64,000 bases of DNA from contig JADJTK010000032.1 of assembly GCA_016711225.1 (NCBI GenBank), forward strand, positions 11,048 through 75,047, in the 5' to 3' direction. The position numbers and the translations under genes were made by a program. Origin of the DNA: Opitutaceae bacterium. Lineage in GTDB: Bacteria > Verrucomicrobiota > Verrucomicrobiia > Opitutales > Opitutaceae. How positions within the stretch are numbered: the stretch's first letter is position 1; every line of letters begins with the position of its first letter. Positions 37,322-47,200 of the stretch are shown piece after piece. The notes under the pieces were generated by a model. The model was not told the origin of the DNA and searched no databases. It saw nothing but the letters and a program-made list of their open reading frames with translations.

Positions 37322-37636
37322 TCAAGCGAGGTGGAACACCTCGCGCAATTCGCACGCCACCGGACTGCCGTCCGGGTTGCTCGGCATCACATCGCCCATG
37401 TGTTGCCACCAACGCCGACACTCAGGGGTCGCCGCGATGGCGGCCCAGCGCGCCTCGTCCTCGATTTCCACATAGCCGAAGAGCTGGCGGGTATCGGAAT
37501 GCAGGTAGATGGAGTAGTTGTGCACGCCGTGAGCCTTGAGGACGGTCTCGAGCTCCGCCCAGATCGGGCGATGGCGGCGCTCATACTCGGCCTCGCAGCC
37601 GGCGTTCACGGACATGACGAATGCTTTTCGGATCAT
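37322..37636 (-). CDS. rhaM: L-rhamnose mutarotase
   Basis: This 104-residue protein has the family layout MIRKAFVMSVNAGCEAEYER, then RHRPIWAELETVLKAHG, YSIYLHSDTRQLFGYVEIED and WWQHMGDVM. It interconverts the alpha and beta anomers of L-rhamnose in the cytoplasm, speeding entry into rhamnose catabolism. It lies just upstream of the PL26 gene on the same strand and is divergent from the LacI regulator. This strongly supports RG-I (rhamnose-containing pectin) as the target of the locus. Confidence 0.92.
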   Translation of the reverse strand: MIRKAFVMSVNAGCEAEYERRHRPIWAELETVLKAHGVHNYSIYLHSDTRQLFGYVEIEDEARWAAIAATPECRRWWQHMGDVMPSNPDGSPVACELREVFHLA

Positions 37637-37750
37637 GGTTCAGGGTCGGGGTTGGGGGTCCACTGTGCCGAGCAAGCACCCGGGCGCCACCCCAGCGTTT
37701 ACGTGACAGTACGAACGCCCGCCCGCCGCTTCTCTCCAAAGGTGAAGAGA

Positions 37751-37770
37751 GAGCACGGGCGACCGTGCTC
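37751..37770. promoter_or_regulatory. Palindrome in the rhaM/lacI divergent promoter region
   Basis: GAGCACGG GCGA CCGTGCTC is an 8-base inverted repeat in the 183-base region between the divergent rhaM and LacI-type genes. It could be an operator, but the 4-base centre is not the typical compact LacI-family palindrome and it may be another REP-like element. Confidence 0.3.
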
Positions 37771-37819
37771 CACGGGTTTTCCATTGAACTCCCCCGACGA
37801 AAAATGAATCTCTAGGCCG

Positions 37820-38857
37820 ATGTCCGCCCCCACCCTGCGCACCCTGGCCCGCACGCTCGGCCTCTCCCGCACGACCATTTCGGATGCGCTGCGCGGCTCG
37901 CCACGGGTGAATCCGCAGACGGCCGAACGAGTCCGCGCCGCCGCCAAGGCGGCCGGCTACGAGAGCAACCCGCTGACCGGCACCGTCATGTCGCTGCTGC
38001 GCCGCTCGCGCAGCCAGACGTTCCGGGGTGTGCTGGCGGCCATCGAGATCGTCGACGGCCCGCGGCCGCAACATGCGGTCCGCTACAACGAAAGTGTGCT
38101 CGCCGGGGTCACCGAACGGGCGGAGGCGCTCGGCTTCAAGGTCGAGCGCTTCGAGGTGAGCCCCAACGGCCTGCGGCTCAACCGCCTCGATACCATCCTG
38201 CACACCCGCGGCATCCATGCCATGGTGATCCTCCCGGCCTCGGGCTTCCCCGATCTGGCGAGCCTGCGCTGGGAGCAGTACACGGCCGTCTACATCGACT
38301 ACTTCATCGATCATCCGCCCCTGCACTGCGTCTGCTCCGACCACTATCGCTCGATGGTCTCGCTGCTCCAGCAATTGCACGAACGCGGCTACCGCCGGCC
38401 CGGGCTCTTCATGGAGATCACCCACGATGAGCGGCTGCACTTCCGCTGGGAAGGGGCCTTCCTCGCCCTCCAAAAATACCTACCCAAACTCACCGCCGTA
38501 CCCGCACTCCGCCTCCAACCGGTGACCCAGGCCGGCTTCATGGCCTGGTTCAAGAAACACGATCCCGATGTCGTGATCGGGCACCTGCCGGTGGCGATGG
38601 AGTGGATGAAGGCCTGCGGGGCCAAGATCCCCGAGACCCACTCGTTCGTGTGCCTGAATTCGTTGCGCACCAACGGGGAATGCGCGGCGCTCGATCTGCA
38701 GGCTTCCCATCTCGGTATTCGTGCGGCTGAGCTCGTGATCGGCCAACTGCTGCACAACGAGTTTGGCATCCCGGTGGAGCAATCACTCACAACGATCCCG
38801 GCCAAGCTCGTGGAAGGGCCGACCCTGCGCGGGCCCGCCCCGGCCATCGCGGAATAG
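37820..38857 (+). CDS. LacI-family transcriptional regulator
   Basis: The 345-residue protein has an N-terminal helix-turn-helix TLRTLARTLGLSRTTISDAL followed by the hinge RVRAAAKAAGYESNPLTGTV, then a periplasmic-binding-like effector domain (residues about 65-330). It is transcribed divergently from the rhaM-PL26 genes and probably controls the pectin genes in response to a sugar. Ligand is unknown; a rhamnose-containing disaccharide is a guess. Its stop is followed within 8 bases by a full family A palindromic element. Confidence 0.9.
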   Translation: MSAPTLRTLARTLGLSRTTISDALRGSPRVNPQTAERVRAAAKAAGYESNPLTGTVMSLLRRSRSQTFRGVLAAIEIVDGPRPQHAVRYNESVLAGVTERAEALGFKVERFEVSPNGLRLNRLDTILHTRGIHAMVILPASGFPDLASLRWEQYTAVYIDYFIDHPPLHCVCSDHYRSMVSLLQQLHERGYRRPGLFMEITHDERLHFRWEGAFLALQKYLPKLTAVPALRLQPVTQAGFMAWFKKHDPDVVIGHLPVAMEWMKACGAKIPETHSFVCLNSLRTNGECAALDLQASHLGIRAAELVIGQLLHNEFGIPVEQSLTTIPAKLVEGPTLRGPAPAIAE

Positions 38858-38864
38858 CCGCGCC

Positions 38865-38939
38865 GTGGCGCAGGCGTCCCTGCCTGCGTTCCCAGGCTCA
38901 GCAGCACATCCGCTTCGCCGGCACGGAGGCCGGCGCCAC
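38865..38939 (+). repeat. Family A palindromic element, full intergenic copy
   Basis: Left arm GTGGCGCAGGCGTCCCTGCC and right arm GCCGGCACGGAGGCCGGCGC flank a 27-base spacer. This copy lies between convergent genes, showing that the element is not restricted to coding DNA. Confidence 0.85.
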
Positions 38940-38962
38940 ACCCGCGACCTCATACTTTCCGC

Positions 38963-41497
38963 CTAGGGCTCCCGCAGATACCCCGTGAGCGCGCACTCCG
39001 GCAGCGCCCGTAGTGCCTCCACCACAATCGCGGCGTTCAGTTCCGCCCCAACACGACTCGTATGCGTGTGCTCGTCGGCAAACAACGGCTCAGCCGCTGC
39101 GGCGCCGAGCGCTTCGTAGCGCTGCGCCACCCGTGCGTTCAAATCGAGAAAGGCCACCCCCTCCTCCGCGGCTACCTGCTGCGCCCACCCCGCATAGCTG
39201 CCGGCGGTACGCACCACCTTGCCGTCCTGCCATTTCTTGCGCGGCACGGGGGAGCAGAGGATTGGCGTCACCCCGCGCTCCTTCGCCTCGCGGATGAAGA
39301 CGCGCAAGTACCAGCCATAGCTGTGCACGACCTCGCGCCGCTTCGTGAGCAAATTTTCGATCTCCTGCGTCTCCGCGCCCACCCCCTGGATCGTGCCACG
39401 CGCCCGTTTCTCATCGTTGACCGGGCTGTCGTCGTTGTGGCCAAACTGGATCAGCACAAAATCACCCCGCTTGAGCAGGCTCAACGCCCGGCCCCAGTGG
39501 CCCTGGGTCTGGAATGTCCGGCTGCTCAGGCCGCCGATCGCGCGGTTGACGATCGCCAGTTTAGTGGTGTCGAAGTGCGCCGGGAGCGCATCCCCCCATC
39601 CCCACTGGCCGCCCGCGCCGTCACCGCAACCATTGCGTACGGTCGAATCACCGACGAGCAGAAGGGTCGGCAGCGCCGAGTTCTCCGGCTCCGGCAGATT
39701 CAGCCAGCCGATGGTGTCCGCCTCGACGGCCCGGCCCTTCTCCGAGAGATACGTCTCCCAAGGCCCACCCTTCAACCCTTTGAGCCCGCCCACCACCGCC
39801 GCGGCCGTGAGTTCCGCCCCCGCTCCATTGGTGTGAGTGTGATCCTTGCCGAACAACGCCTTCGCCTGCGGCTCGCCCATTTCCTGGTAACGGTCCGCGA
39901 GGAGGCGGGACAGGTCGACAAACGGGATGCCCGCGGCGGCGGCGAGCGCGCGATCCCACGCCCGATACGCCCCCGAACCGCGCTCAACTCTCCCGTCCAC
40001 CCAGATATCGCGCACGGTGAGCGAGAGCAGGATCGGAGTCGCGCCCTTGGCCTTCACCTCGGCGATCATCTTGCGCACATACCAGCCAAACGTGTGCACG
40101 ACCTCGTGCTTCTTTGTCACCGCGTTGTCGATCTCCTGGCTTTCCTCCCCAAGCCCGGGCAGCGACCCGCGGGCCCGCAGCGGGCGGGTCGAACCGGGGG
40201 GCTCTTCATTGATCGCACCGCCGTCGTTGTGTCCGAACTGGATCAGCACAAAGTCGCCGGTCTTCACCTCGGCGAGCAGCTCCGCCCACAACCCCTCGGT
40301 AATGAAGGTTCGGCTGCTGCGCCCGCCTCGCGCACGGTTCACCACGTTGATCTTTGCCGCATCGAAATAGTCCGCGAACGGCACGCCCCACCCTTGCTGC
40401 GCCTCACCCGAGCCCTTGGCGGCCGTCGAATCGCCCGCCACAAACACCGTCGGCAGTCCGGGATCGCGGGGATGGTCGGCCGAAGCCGGATTGATCACCA
40501 AGTCGGGGGCGGGAGTCACGACAGCGGCCGGCCCAACGGCTGCTGCGGCCGATCGAGCGGACTTAATCCGCTCCACAAGCGCGCGCGGCACCTCCAGCAT
40601 CGTGCCATGCCGCGCGCCGGCCGGGAAACTGACGGAGCTGGTGACATCCTCCCACATATTGAGATCGCGCGAGCGCAACGCGCCGTAGTGTTTCTCCTTA
40701 TAGACATCGAAATACAAGAGCGTGTCAGCGCCCACACGGATCGCGGTCGGGCCCTCGACCCAGTCGCGTGTAAACGGAGCTCCAAACTCCCGCCACGGTC
40801 CCTCGACCTCATCGGCCGTGGCGAAGCGGAGATGCTTCTTCACCGGGTTCACCGTCTCGTCCTTCACGACGAGGCGGAACCTCCCATCGGCACCGGGCAG
40901 CGGCGCGGCATCGATCACGCTGAAGCCGGGGTCGCAGAACAGCCGCGTGGGCTCGAAGGTTCGCCAATCGGCCGTGGTCGTCGCGTAGAGACGGTGGTTG
41001 AGTGCGTCCTCGGAGGCGCCCGCCGTCTCGGGGAAGCGGCCTGGAATCGTCGACGCCCAGTAGATCAAGAACCGGCCGCGCTGCGCGTCCCAGACCACCT
41101 CCGGCGCCCACGCGTTGCGCGCGCTCGGCTCGTGTTCCATCACTGGCACCGCCGTCTGTTCGGCCCAGGAGAGGAAGTCCCGCGTCGAGGCGTGGCCGAT
41201 CTGCCGGTCCCACCAACCGGTGGTCCAGACGAGATGGTACACACCGTCCGGTCCGGCGACCACCGACGGGTCGCGCATCAACCGGTCCTTGCCGATCTGC
41301 GGGGCGAGGAAGCTCGTCCCGCCGCCGAGCGCCTGCCAGCGATAGCCGTCCTCGCTCCAGGCCAGGTGCAGGCCGTCTGCGCCATTACCCACAAAATACG
41401 CAAAGAGATAGACGGAGTCGGCGGCGCGCGCTGCCGGAGCGCCGGCAACGCCCAACAGAAGCAACAGGAGGCGGACGAGATTTGTCAGAGGTTTCAT
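38963..41497 (-). CDS. Secreted GH43-CE12-CE12 triple-domain pectin enzyme
   Basis: The 844-residue protein has a signal peptide (LTNLVRLLLLLLGVAGAPA). Residues about 27-310 form a GH43-like five-bladed propeller (LMRDPSVVAGPDGVYHLVW, NAWAPEVVWDAQRGRFLIYW). Two SGNH/GDSL modules of the rhamnogalacturonan acetylesterase (CE12) type follow. The first has Ser about 357 in VAGDSTAAKG, RARGGRSSRTF, IQFGHND and GKDHTHTN. The second has Ser about 618 in LVGDSTVRNG, RAIGGLSSRTF, IQFGHND and ADEHTHTS. All catalytic blocks look intact. It should remove side-chain sugar and acetyl groups from RG-I. The two esterase modules are similar but not identical, suggesting an old duplication. Confidence 0.88.
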   Translation of the reverse strand: MKPLTNLVRLLLLLLGVAGAPAARAADSVYLFAYFVGNGADGLHLAWSEDGYRWQALGGGTSFLAPQIGKDRLMRDPSVVAGPDGVYHLVWTTGWWDRQIGHASTRDFLSWAEQTAVPVMEHEPSARNAWAPEVVWDAQRGRFLIYWASTIPGRFPETAGASEDALNHRLYATTTADWRTFEPTRLFCDPGFSVIDAAPLPGADGRFRLVVKDETVNPVKKHLRFATADEVEGPWREFGAPFTRDWVEGPTAIRVGADTLLYFDVYKEKHYGALRSRDLNMWEDVTSSVSFPAGARHGTMLEVPRALVERIKSARSAAAAVGPAAVVTPAPDLVINPASADHPRDPGLPTVFVAGDSTAAKGSGEAQQGWGVPFADYFDAAKINVVNRARGGRSSRTFITEGLWAELLAEVKTGDFVLIQFGHNDGGAINEEPPGSTRPLRARGSLPGLGEESQEIDNAVTKKHEVVHTFGWYVRKMIAEVKAKGATPILLSLTVRDIWVDGRVERGSGAYRAWDRALAAAAGIPFVDLSRLLADRYQEMGEPQAKALFGKDHTHTNGAGAELTAAAVVGGLKGLKGGPWETYLSEKGRAVEADTIGWLNLPEPENSALPTLLLVGDSTVRNGCGDGAGGQWGWGDALPAHFDTTKLAIVNRAIGGLSSRTFQTQGHWGRALSLLKRGDFVLIQFGHNDDSPVNDEKRARGTIQGVGAETQEIENLLTKRREVVHSYGWYLRVFIREAKERGVTPILCSPVPRKKWQDGKVVRTAGSYAGWAQQVAAEEGVAFLDLNARVAQRYEALGAAAAEPLFADEHTHTSRVGAELNAAIVVEALRALPECALTGYLREP

Positions 41498-41502
41498 ACA
41501 CT

Positions 41503-41562
41503 GTAGGCCACCGCGCCGAGGTGGCCTGTTCGAAGAATGGCCAGGTCGGCGCCCTGGCCTAC
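41503..41562. repeat. Family D inverted pair
   Basis: GTAGGCCACCGCGCCGAGGT (left) and GGTCGGCGCCCTGGCCTAC (right) can fold into a hairpin just upstream of the GH43-CE12-CE12 gene and downstream of the symporter gene. Confidence 0.65.
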
Positions 41563-41626
41563 AGCACCCGAGACGACGAGCCCTTGTCGCGCATCGTCTC
41601 CGCTTTCGACAATAGCATCACCGGGC

Positions 41627-43657
41627 TCAGCCGCTGGCCGCCCACTTCAACAACAGGACAAAGAGCCCGACAATCGAGAACGAGGTCGCGCAACACGCCA
41701 GGAAGCCGACCGTATCAACCTTGTCCCACTTGCAGAACTCCCAGTTGGAGCTCGGCACCAGCTTCGTATGGTCGAAGCGCGTGGGATTGCGGCGGGTCTC
41801 CTCCATCCCGGCCTCCTCGGCCTGGGGCGTGTCGCCCACCGGAGTCTTCATCTTGCCATAGAACTGTGCCACCCGCTGGGCATCGGTCCGCGGGGTGAGC
41901 CAGCTCGCAATCATCAGCACGATGAACGGGAAGAATCCGTCGAAGAGGAACTGGGCGGTCAGGCGCTGGCTCGGGGAGCGGCCGGCGACATCCAATCCCA
42001 CCTTGTTCATCAGCCAGCACTCGAGATTGAAACGCCCGCTGCCCACCAGCGGGCTGGACAGGTCGTCCGCCGTCTCGTGCACGACGGTGGCGAAATACAC
42101 GCCGGCGGGCTGGCCGGTCGGCGACGGCGCCACCTGCGCGAGCGCCTGGTTGTGGCTGAGCGCCGACACCTTCGCGGAGGTCCAAGGGATCACGATGATC
42201 ACCAACGTCGAGAGCACGACGCAGGCCCAGACGGCCTGCACCGTCAGTCGTCGCCAGAAATAGGACATAAGCACGCAGGCGCCGAACGGGATGTTGACGG
42301 TGAGCACGATGTTCACGATCGAGAGGAAGTCGCCCATCAGCCAGGCGGACATCGCGCCGAGCGCCAGCACCACAACGATGGTGCAACGCGCGTAGAACAC
42401 GCCCTGCAGCTGGGTGATGTCGGGCCAGATCTGCCGGTAGACATTGCGCACGAAGAGCGAGGAGATCGCGAGCGCCTTGGCGGCGAGGGTGGACATCGTG
42501 CCGGCCAGCACACCAGCGAGCATCAGACCGATGAGGCCAGGCCCGAGCAGCTTGTTGGAAAGGGCCCCCCAAGTGGAGTCCGGATCCGAAATCCCCCCCA
42601 CGCCGAACACCGCCACCGCGATCAAACCGGCGAACGCCCACAGGATGATCATGAAACGCTTCAGGTAGGTGCCGGAGACGCCGCTACGCGCCGCGAATTC
42701 ATTCTTCGCGGACCCGCAGATGCCCATGTTGTGGCTCAGCCCGCCATTCTGCACGATGCTCACCAGCAGGATCGCGCACAGGCTCAGCACGGAGAACTGC
42801 CCCACGTTGCCGGAGCCAAAGAGGTCGAACATGTGCTTGGGCACCCTTGCACCCAGCTCGTGCCAGCCCCCGATGGCGTTCAGGCCCACCGGGATAAGCA
42901 GGATCGAAAACACGATGATGAGCACGCTCTGCAGACCCTCGTTGACCGCGGCCGCGGACATGCCCCCCAGCACGATGTAGGTGCCCACCACTGCGGCGAA
43001 GACGATGTAGAAAAGGACATTGGGCAGCAGGGTGATGTAGCTGTGCAACTCGCCGCGGGCGCTGCGGTCGCGCAGCAGATCGAGCTGAGTCTGGTCGGCC
43101 ACAGGAAGCGAGCCGGCCTTCACCTGCTTCTCCAGCGCCTTGAGCTGGTTGTACCCCTCGACCGACGCGCGATCCTCCGCCGTCCATTGCGACTGCTGTT
43201 TCACGACCAGCGAGGAAGCGATCTTGTAGGCGGTGACGTTGGCGAAGCCGAGGAAGACGCAGGCCACCAGGATCTGGAACATCGCGTAGAACATGCTCAG
43301 GCGCCGGCTGCCGAAGCGGTCCTCGAAGAGATCGGACACCGTGGTGAGGCGCGCGCGGCGAAACCAGACGTTCATGAACCAGAAATACGGATTCATGAAG
43401 ACAGTCTGAAATGACAGCCACGAGCCCGGTGCGCCCTGCTGGTAGACGAAGCTGGCGGTGCTCACCGCCCCGGAGGGCTCGGTGGCGTTGCCGAAGTTGA
43501 GGAAAAACTGGTAGAGCTTACCCAGCTTGCGGCCGGCCAGGAAGTAGCCGTCCTCCGAGGTATTGCCCGAGGCGGCGCGCTTGCCGATGTAGACCACGGC
43601 GGCGAGATAGGCGAAAACGATCAGAATATCGATGATATGGAGACTGCCGAAGCGCAT
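41627..43657 (-). CDS. Sodium:solute symporter family transporter
   Basis: The start at 43657 gives MRFGSLHIIDILIVFAYLAA (676 aa) with about 13-14 hydrophobic segments. The SSS-family look is clear in the N-terminal GYFLAGRKLGKLYQFFLNFG and in the segment GPGLIGLMLAGVLAGTMSTL. Such proteins bring sugars or sugar acids across the inner membrane with sodium. In this locus it is the obvious route for pectin oligosaccharides or monosaccharides. It lies upstream of the triple-domain enzyme and downstream of the TBDR on the same strand. Confidence 0.88.
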   Translation of the reverse strand: MRFGSLHIIDILIVFAYLAAVVYIGKRAASGNTSEDGYFLAGRKLGKLYQFFLNFGNATEPSGAVSTASFVYQQGAPGSWLSFQTVFMNPYFWFMNVWFRRARLTTVSDLFEDRFGSRRLSMFYAMFQILVACVFLGFANVTAYKIASSLVVKQQSQWTAEDRASVEGYNQLKALEKQVKAGSLPVADQTQLDLLRDRSARGELHSYITLLPNVLFYIVFAAVVGTYIVLGGMSAAAVNEGLQSVLIIVFSILLIPVGLNAIGGWHELGARVPKHMFDLFGSGNVGQFSVLSLCAILLVSIVQNGGLSHNMGICGSAKNEFAARSGVSGTYLKRFMIILWAFAGLIAVAVFGVGGISDPDSTWGALSNKLLGPGLIGLMLAGVLAGTMSTLAAKALAISSLFVRNVYRQIWPDITQLQGVFYARCTIVVVLALGAMSAWLMGDFLSIVNIVLTVNIPFGACVLMSYFWRRLTVQAVWACVVLSTLVIIVIPWTSAKVSALSHNQALAQVAPSPTGQPAGVYFATVVHETADDLSSPLVGSGRFNLECWLMNKVGLDVAGRSPSQRLTAQFLFDGFFPFIVLMIASWLTPRTDAQRVAQFYGKMKTPVGDTPQAEEAGMEETRRNPTRFDHTKLVPSSNWEFCKWDKVDTVGFLACCATSFSIVGLFVLLLKWAASG

Positions 43658-43987
43658 GGGGGAATCCGGGCTGGGGGTTGTCGCGAGAAGGCCGGGCAGG
43701 GCGTCGCGCCGGTCGCAAGGACAGAGAGAACGGAAGTGGCCGCCCAACTCAATCCCCCTCGCCCGCGGGCGCGTCGGACAGTTCGCGGCGGCAGGCCGAT
43801 CCCGACCGCCCGACGCTCCGGTGTCCGTCGTATGAGCCAGCCTGTAGGCGATGCTGTGCTCGGAATCGCGTGCAAGCCCCCTTCTACACGCACAGCCACG
43901 CCCCGACCGTGGAGACAGAAAAGCCCCCGGCGTGAGCCGGGGGCCTGGATAGAGGAACCGGGTACCAGGACTCGAGAGCCGCCGACC
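43658..43987. other. Intergenic region with a terminator, no gene
   Basis: The region upstream of the symporter contains the terminator at 43917-43944; the symporter promoter should lie between about 43660 and 43910. No small gene is supported. Confidence 0.4.
43917..43944 (-). terminator. Rho-independent terminator after the TBDR relic
   Basis: GCCCCCGG and CCGGGGGC form a stem with a 6-base loop; read on the minus strand it is followed by TTTTCT. It ends transcription coming from the TBDR relic at 43988 and isolates the symporter gene. Confidence 0.8.
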
Positions 43988-44098
43988 TCAGTATTCGAAG
44001 GTCGCGGTTAACAGGAACTGGCCGGGATCGACGATGCGATAGGCGGCGATGGAACCGGCCAGATGGACATCGATCGACTGGAGAGGCCGGCTCTCGAA
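43988..44098 (-). pseudogene. Relic of a second TonB-dependent receptor (C-terminal tail)
   Basis: The last 36 codons (FESRPLQSIDVHLAGSIAAY then RIVDPGQFLLTATFEY) align without gaps to the C-terminus of the adjacent receptor (FESGGLRAVAANYDGTPYSF then RIIDPRQYVLTTTFNF), sharing about 14 residues. It ends with the usual aromatic residue and its own stop. Upstream sequence does not continue as a receptor, so this is the 3' tail of a deleted or recombined paralogue that kept its terminator. Confidence 0.7.
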
Positions 44099-44140
44099 CG
44101 GTCCCCGACTCAAGAAGTCAAGGCCCAGCACGCCTCGCCA

Positions 44141-44180
44141 ATCAAAACAAAAGGCCCTCCTGTTCTTCAACAGGAGGGCC
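44141..44180 (-). terminator. Rho-independent terminator of the TonB-dependent receptor gene
   Basis: GGCCCTCCTGTT and AACAGGAGGGCC form a perfect 12-base stem with a 4-base loop, followed on the minus strand by TTTTGTTTTGATT. It lies 22 bases after the receptor stop codon. Confidence 0.9.
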
Positions 44181-44202
44181 CGAAATAATCCGTCGGACTC
44201 GT

Positions 44203-47200
44203 TCAGAAATTGAACGTGGTCGTCAACACATACTGGCGGGGATCGATGATGCGGAACGAATAGGGTGTGCCGTCGTAATTGGCAGCCACCGCCCGGAGTC
44301 CGCCGCTCTCGAAGACGTTGTTCACGTTCAGCTGGATCTTCATCTGTACCTTATTGTTGTAGATCCCGCGTCGGTAGGAAACCCACAGGTCGGTATAGTA
44401 GTGGCCACTGTCATAGATCGGACGGGTCACGTCCGCCATGTCCAGCACCGGGACCCCGTTGTACTTGTTCACGCCGCTGGCCTTGCCGTAGTAGCCGATG
44501 ACCGCTTTGTCTTCCCAGCGCTCGCTGCCACCGATGGAGAAGCCCTTCAGGCGCCCTTCGGTGAACGTGTACGTCGTGAGGATCGATGCCCGATACTTGC
44601 GCTGACCTTGCACCGACTGTCCCTGCAAGTCGCGGTCGAGCGCGAGCTGCGGTTGCACAACCCCGTCATAGTTAGCCTCCGGATTTACGAAAGCCGTCGC
44701 AACTTCGGGGAAGAGGTTGCTGTTGTAGCCGTAGGAACTCCAAAAATTGGTGAGGTCCACGGCACGATCTGCAAACGTCGAATAGGTCGCAAGACTCTGG
44801 TACGCGGGCAGAAGATAGTCGCTCGCCTTGGCGGCCTTCCAGATCGCCATACGTTGCTCGCTCCACGGAGTGAACTCTTTGAGCACGCTGGCATATTTGG
44901 TGTCCTGCTTACCAAACGTGAACTTCATCGTCCAGTTCCTGGTGGGATTGTAGTTGATCTCAGCCTCAATACCCTCGGCCTCCGCATTGCGCGTCGCACC
45001 TGTCTTGTACGGCAAGGTGCTGTAATAGGCATACGGCTGCTTCCAGATCTTTTCAGCCGCATCCTTGACCGACTGTTCTTGGGTGGCGCTGAGGTTGGTT
45101 CCGAAACCTTCAGCGGTCGGATCCATGCCCATATTGATCATGGCAATTGTTCGGCACCAGTTGCGGAACAAGGTCTCGTCGATGTTTCCCGAAAGACGGC
45201 CGAAAGCGACGGGAGCGGAGATGTTCTCGTTCTGATTAGACGCCTTGAACCACGTAACACGAGCAAACAGCTTGTCGTCGAACATCGAGAACTGGAAGCC
45301 GTAGTCTTCACCCTCACCGGTCGGCTTGGCCAACTGTTTGCCATAAAAATCCCCCAATGCCTCCGAGGGCGGATTGACGTTGGACGATTTGTTGTAGCTC
45401 ACGCCGAAGCTGCGGACGAACTGCCAGAAGGGCGAACCACCCGAGGCCCGATTCTCGATGGTCGACCATCCTTGAAAGGGGCGAAGCACGCCACCGAGCG
45501 TACGTGTGGTGCCGCTCATCTCGCTGTATGGTCCCCAGCGATTGAAAACAAGGTCTCGCTGGAAAACGCCATCCACCCATTTGTCTGCTGCGGTGATCGC
45601 GGGGGCGATCTCATTGCCAGCGGCATCCTTGACGGCAGGCAACCCGGTATTGGTGAGCCGGGCCTTGTAATCGTCTTTCCTGACGCCGAACGTAGCGACA
45701 AGCCGATCCTTCCACAGGTAGCTGGTCAGGCCGGCGCTAAGCGAGTCAACGATGCGCTGGTTGCGACTGGTACCGGCGTCGATGTCCTCAAACGCGGTGT
45801 CGACGTTCACCGTGGTAAACGCGCTGGTGGCGTAGTCGTAGACTTTGATGTCGCCGGTGTAGTTCATGTAGTCCCAGTAACCGGCCGATTGTGTGACCAC
45901 TCCGTTGGGATCGCCGGGCGAGGCGAGGTAAAACGTACGACGAAGCGTCGAGTTGTTACTGGGGAAACGATCCCAGCCAGTCGGCGTACCGTTGGCGTTG
46001 GCGTTCGGGTTCTGCAGGTAACGAAGACGGCCGCCCTCGCTCGTGCTCGACATGTACGCCAAGCGCTGCCGGATCGAAGTCGACATATATTGATCTTTTG
46101 ACCACATGCCGAGGACTTGATGGCGACCGAGCCACTTGGTCCATCCCTTTGCCCGAGTGAAATCGGGCGTCCAAGCGAGCATCGCCCGGTAGTGATCGTC
46201 CAGCTCTGCGCTATAGTAACTGTCAGGATCCTGGTCCTCGAGATAGGGCTTGCCGAAGTAGGGGTTCGCCGAACCATCGGGAAGGTTCTTGTTCGTGTCC
46301 ACGAAGAGCGTGGCAACATTGAGCTGAGCCACCGTATAGTTCGTGCGCTGGGTGAAGTCCTGGCGGAACCATCCGGCGTTGAGGTGGAGATCCCACGGCA
46401 ACTGCTGATCGAGTTCGACGTTGTAATTCGTGTTCTTGGCCGTCCCGAAATTCATCGAGTTGATGTTGACGGAGCGCCAGTCGTAAATCGACGAATCCGT
46501 TACACTGGGGTAACGGTAGCTACTGCCATAGATGCCATTACCAGCGCCAGTCCATCCGGCGGAGCTCGTATAGGTACGAGTGAAGATATCCGCCCAAGCA
46601 GCGTTGGCATGGGCATTGGCATCGGACGGATAAGTGGTGGGATTGGCCGCCGGATCCGTCGCGGTACCCCAGGCAGTCAGCTACTTGTTCTGATAGGTCG
46701 GCTGCAACCAGTTCACCCGTTGTCCGTCCGCGATTTGCATGATGCTGCGGCCTTGGTTGGCCACACCGAGGCCCGGAACGAACAGGATATCGGAAGGCGT
46801 CTTGCCTGCGACGTAACCATTGGTGACACCCACGGCGGTGCCGGCGGGCATCCCCAGACCTGTATTAAAGATGTTCTTTCCGTTGTACTGGGTTTTCGCG
46901 GCGTTCCATTTGCTGGCGTCGTAACCGGGCAGGGTCGCGATAAAATTGCGCAAGTCGCCGGCAAATGGGGACGATGCGTTATTGACCACCATACTGAGAT
47001 CTTTGCCGGTCGCGAGGCTCGAGATCTTGTGTGTGACCGGGTCGTAGTACGGCTGGCCCGCCAGGTTCCATTCCGTGACGAAGTCGCGCGGCGTGAGCGA
47101 GTTCGGACGGCGGTTATCGTTGTTATAGCGCTCGACGTTCACCTTGATGGTGGTCGTCTTGAACGGCTTGAAGGTGATCGCGCCATATATGCGCTTGGTT

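Noticed and set aside
39062..41506. Long plus-strand frame opposite the GH43-CE12-CE12 gene
   Set aside because: Antisense to a gene with three sets of conserved motifs; its sequence is Arg/His-rich with no domain.
46681..46683. TAG recoded as an amino acid throughout the organism
   Set aside because: TAG ends PL11, LacI, the triple-domain gene and GH2 at natural C-termini, so general reassignment is not supported.
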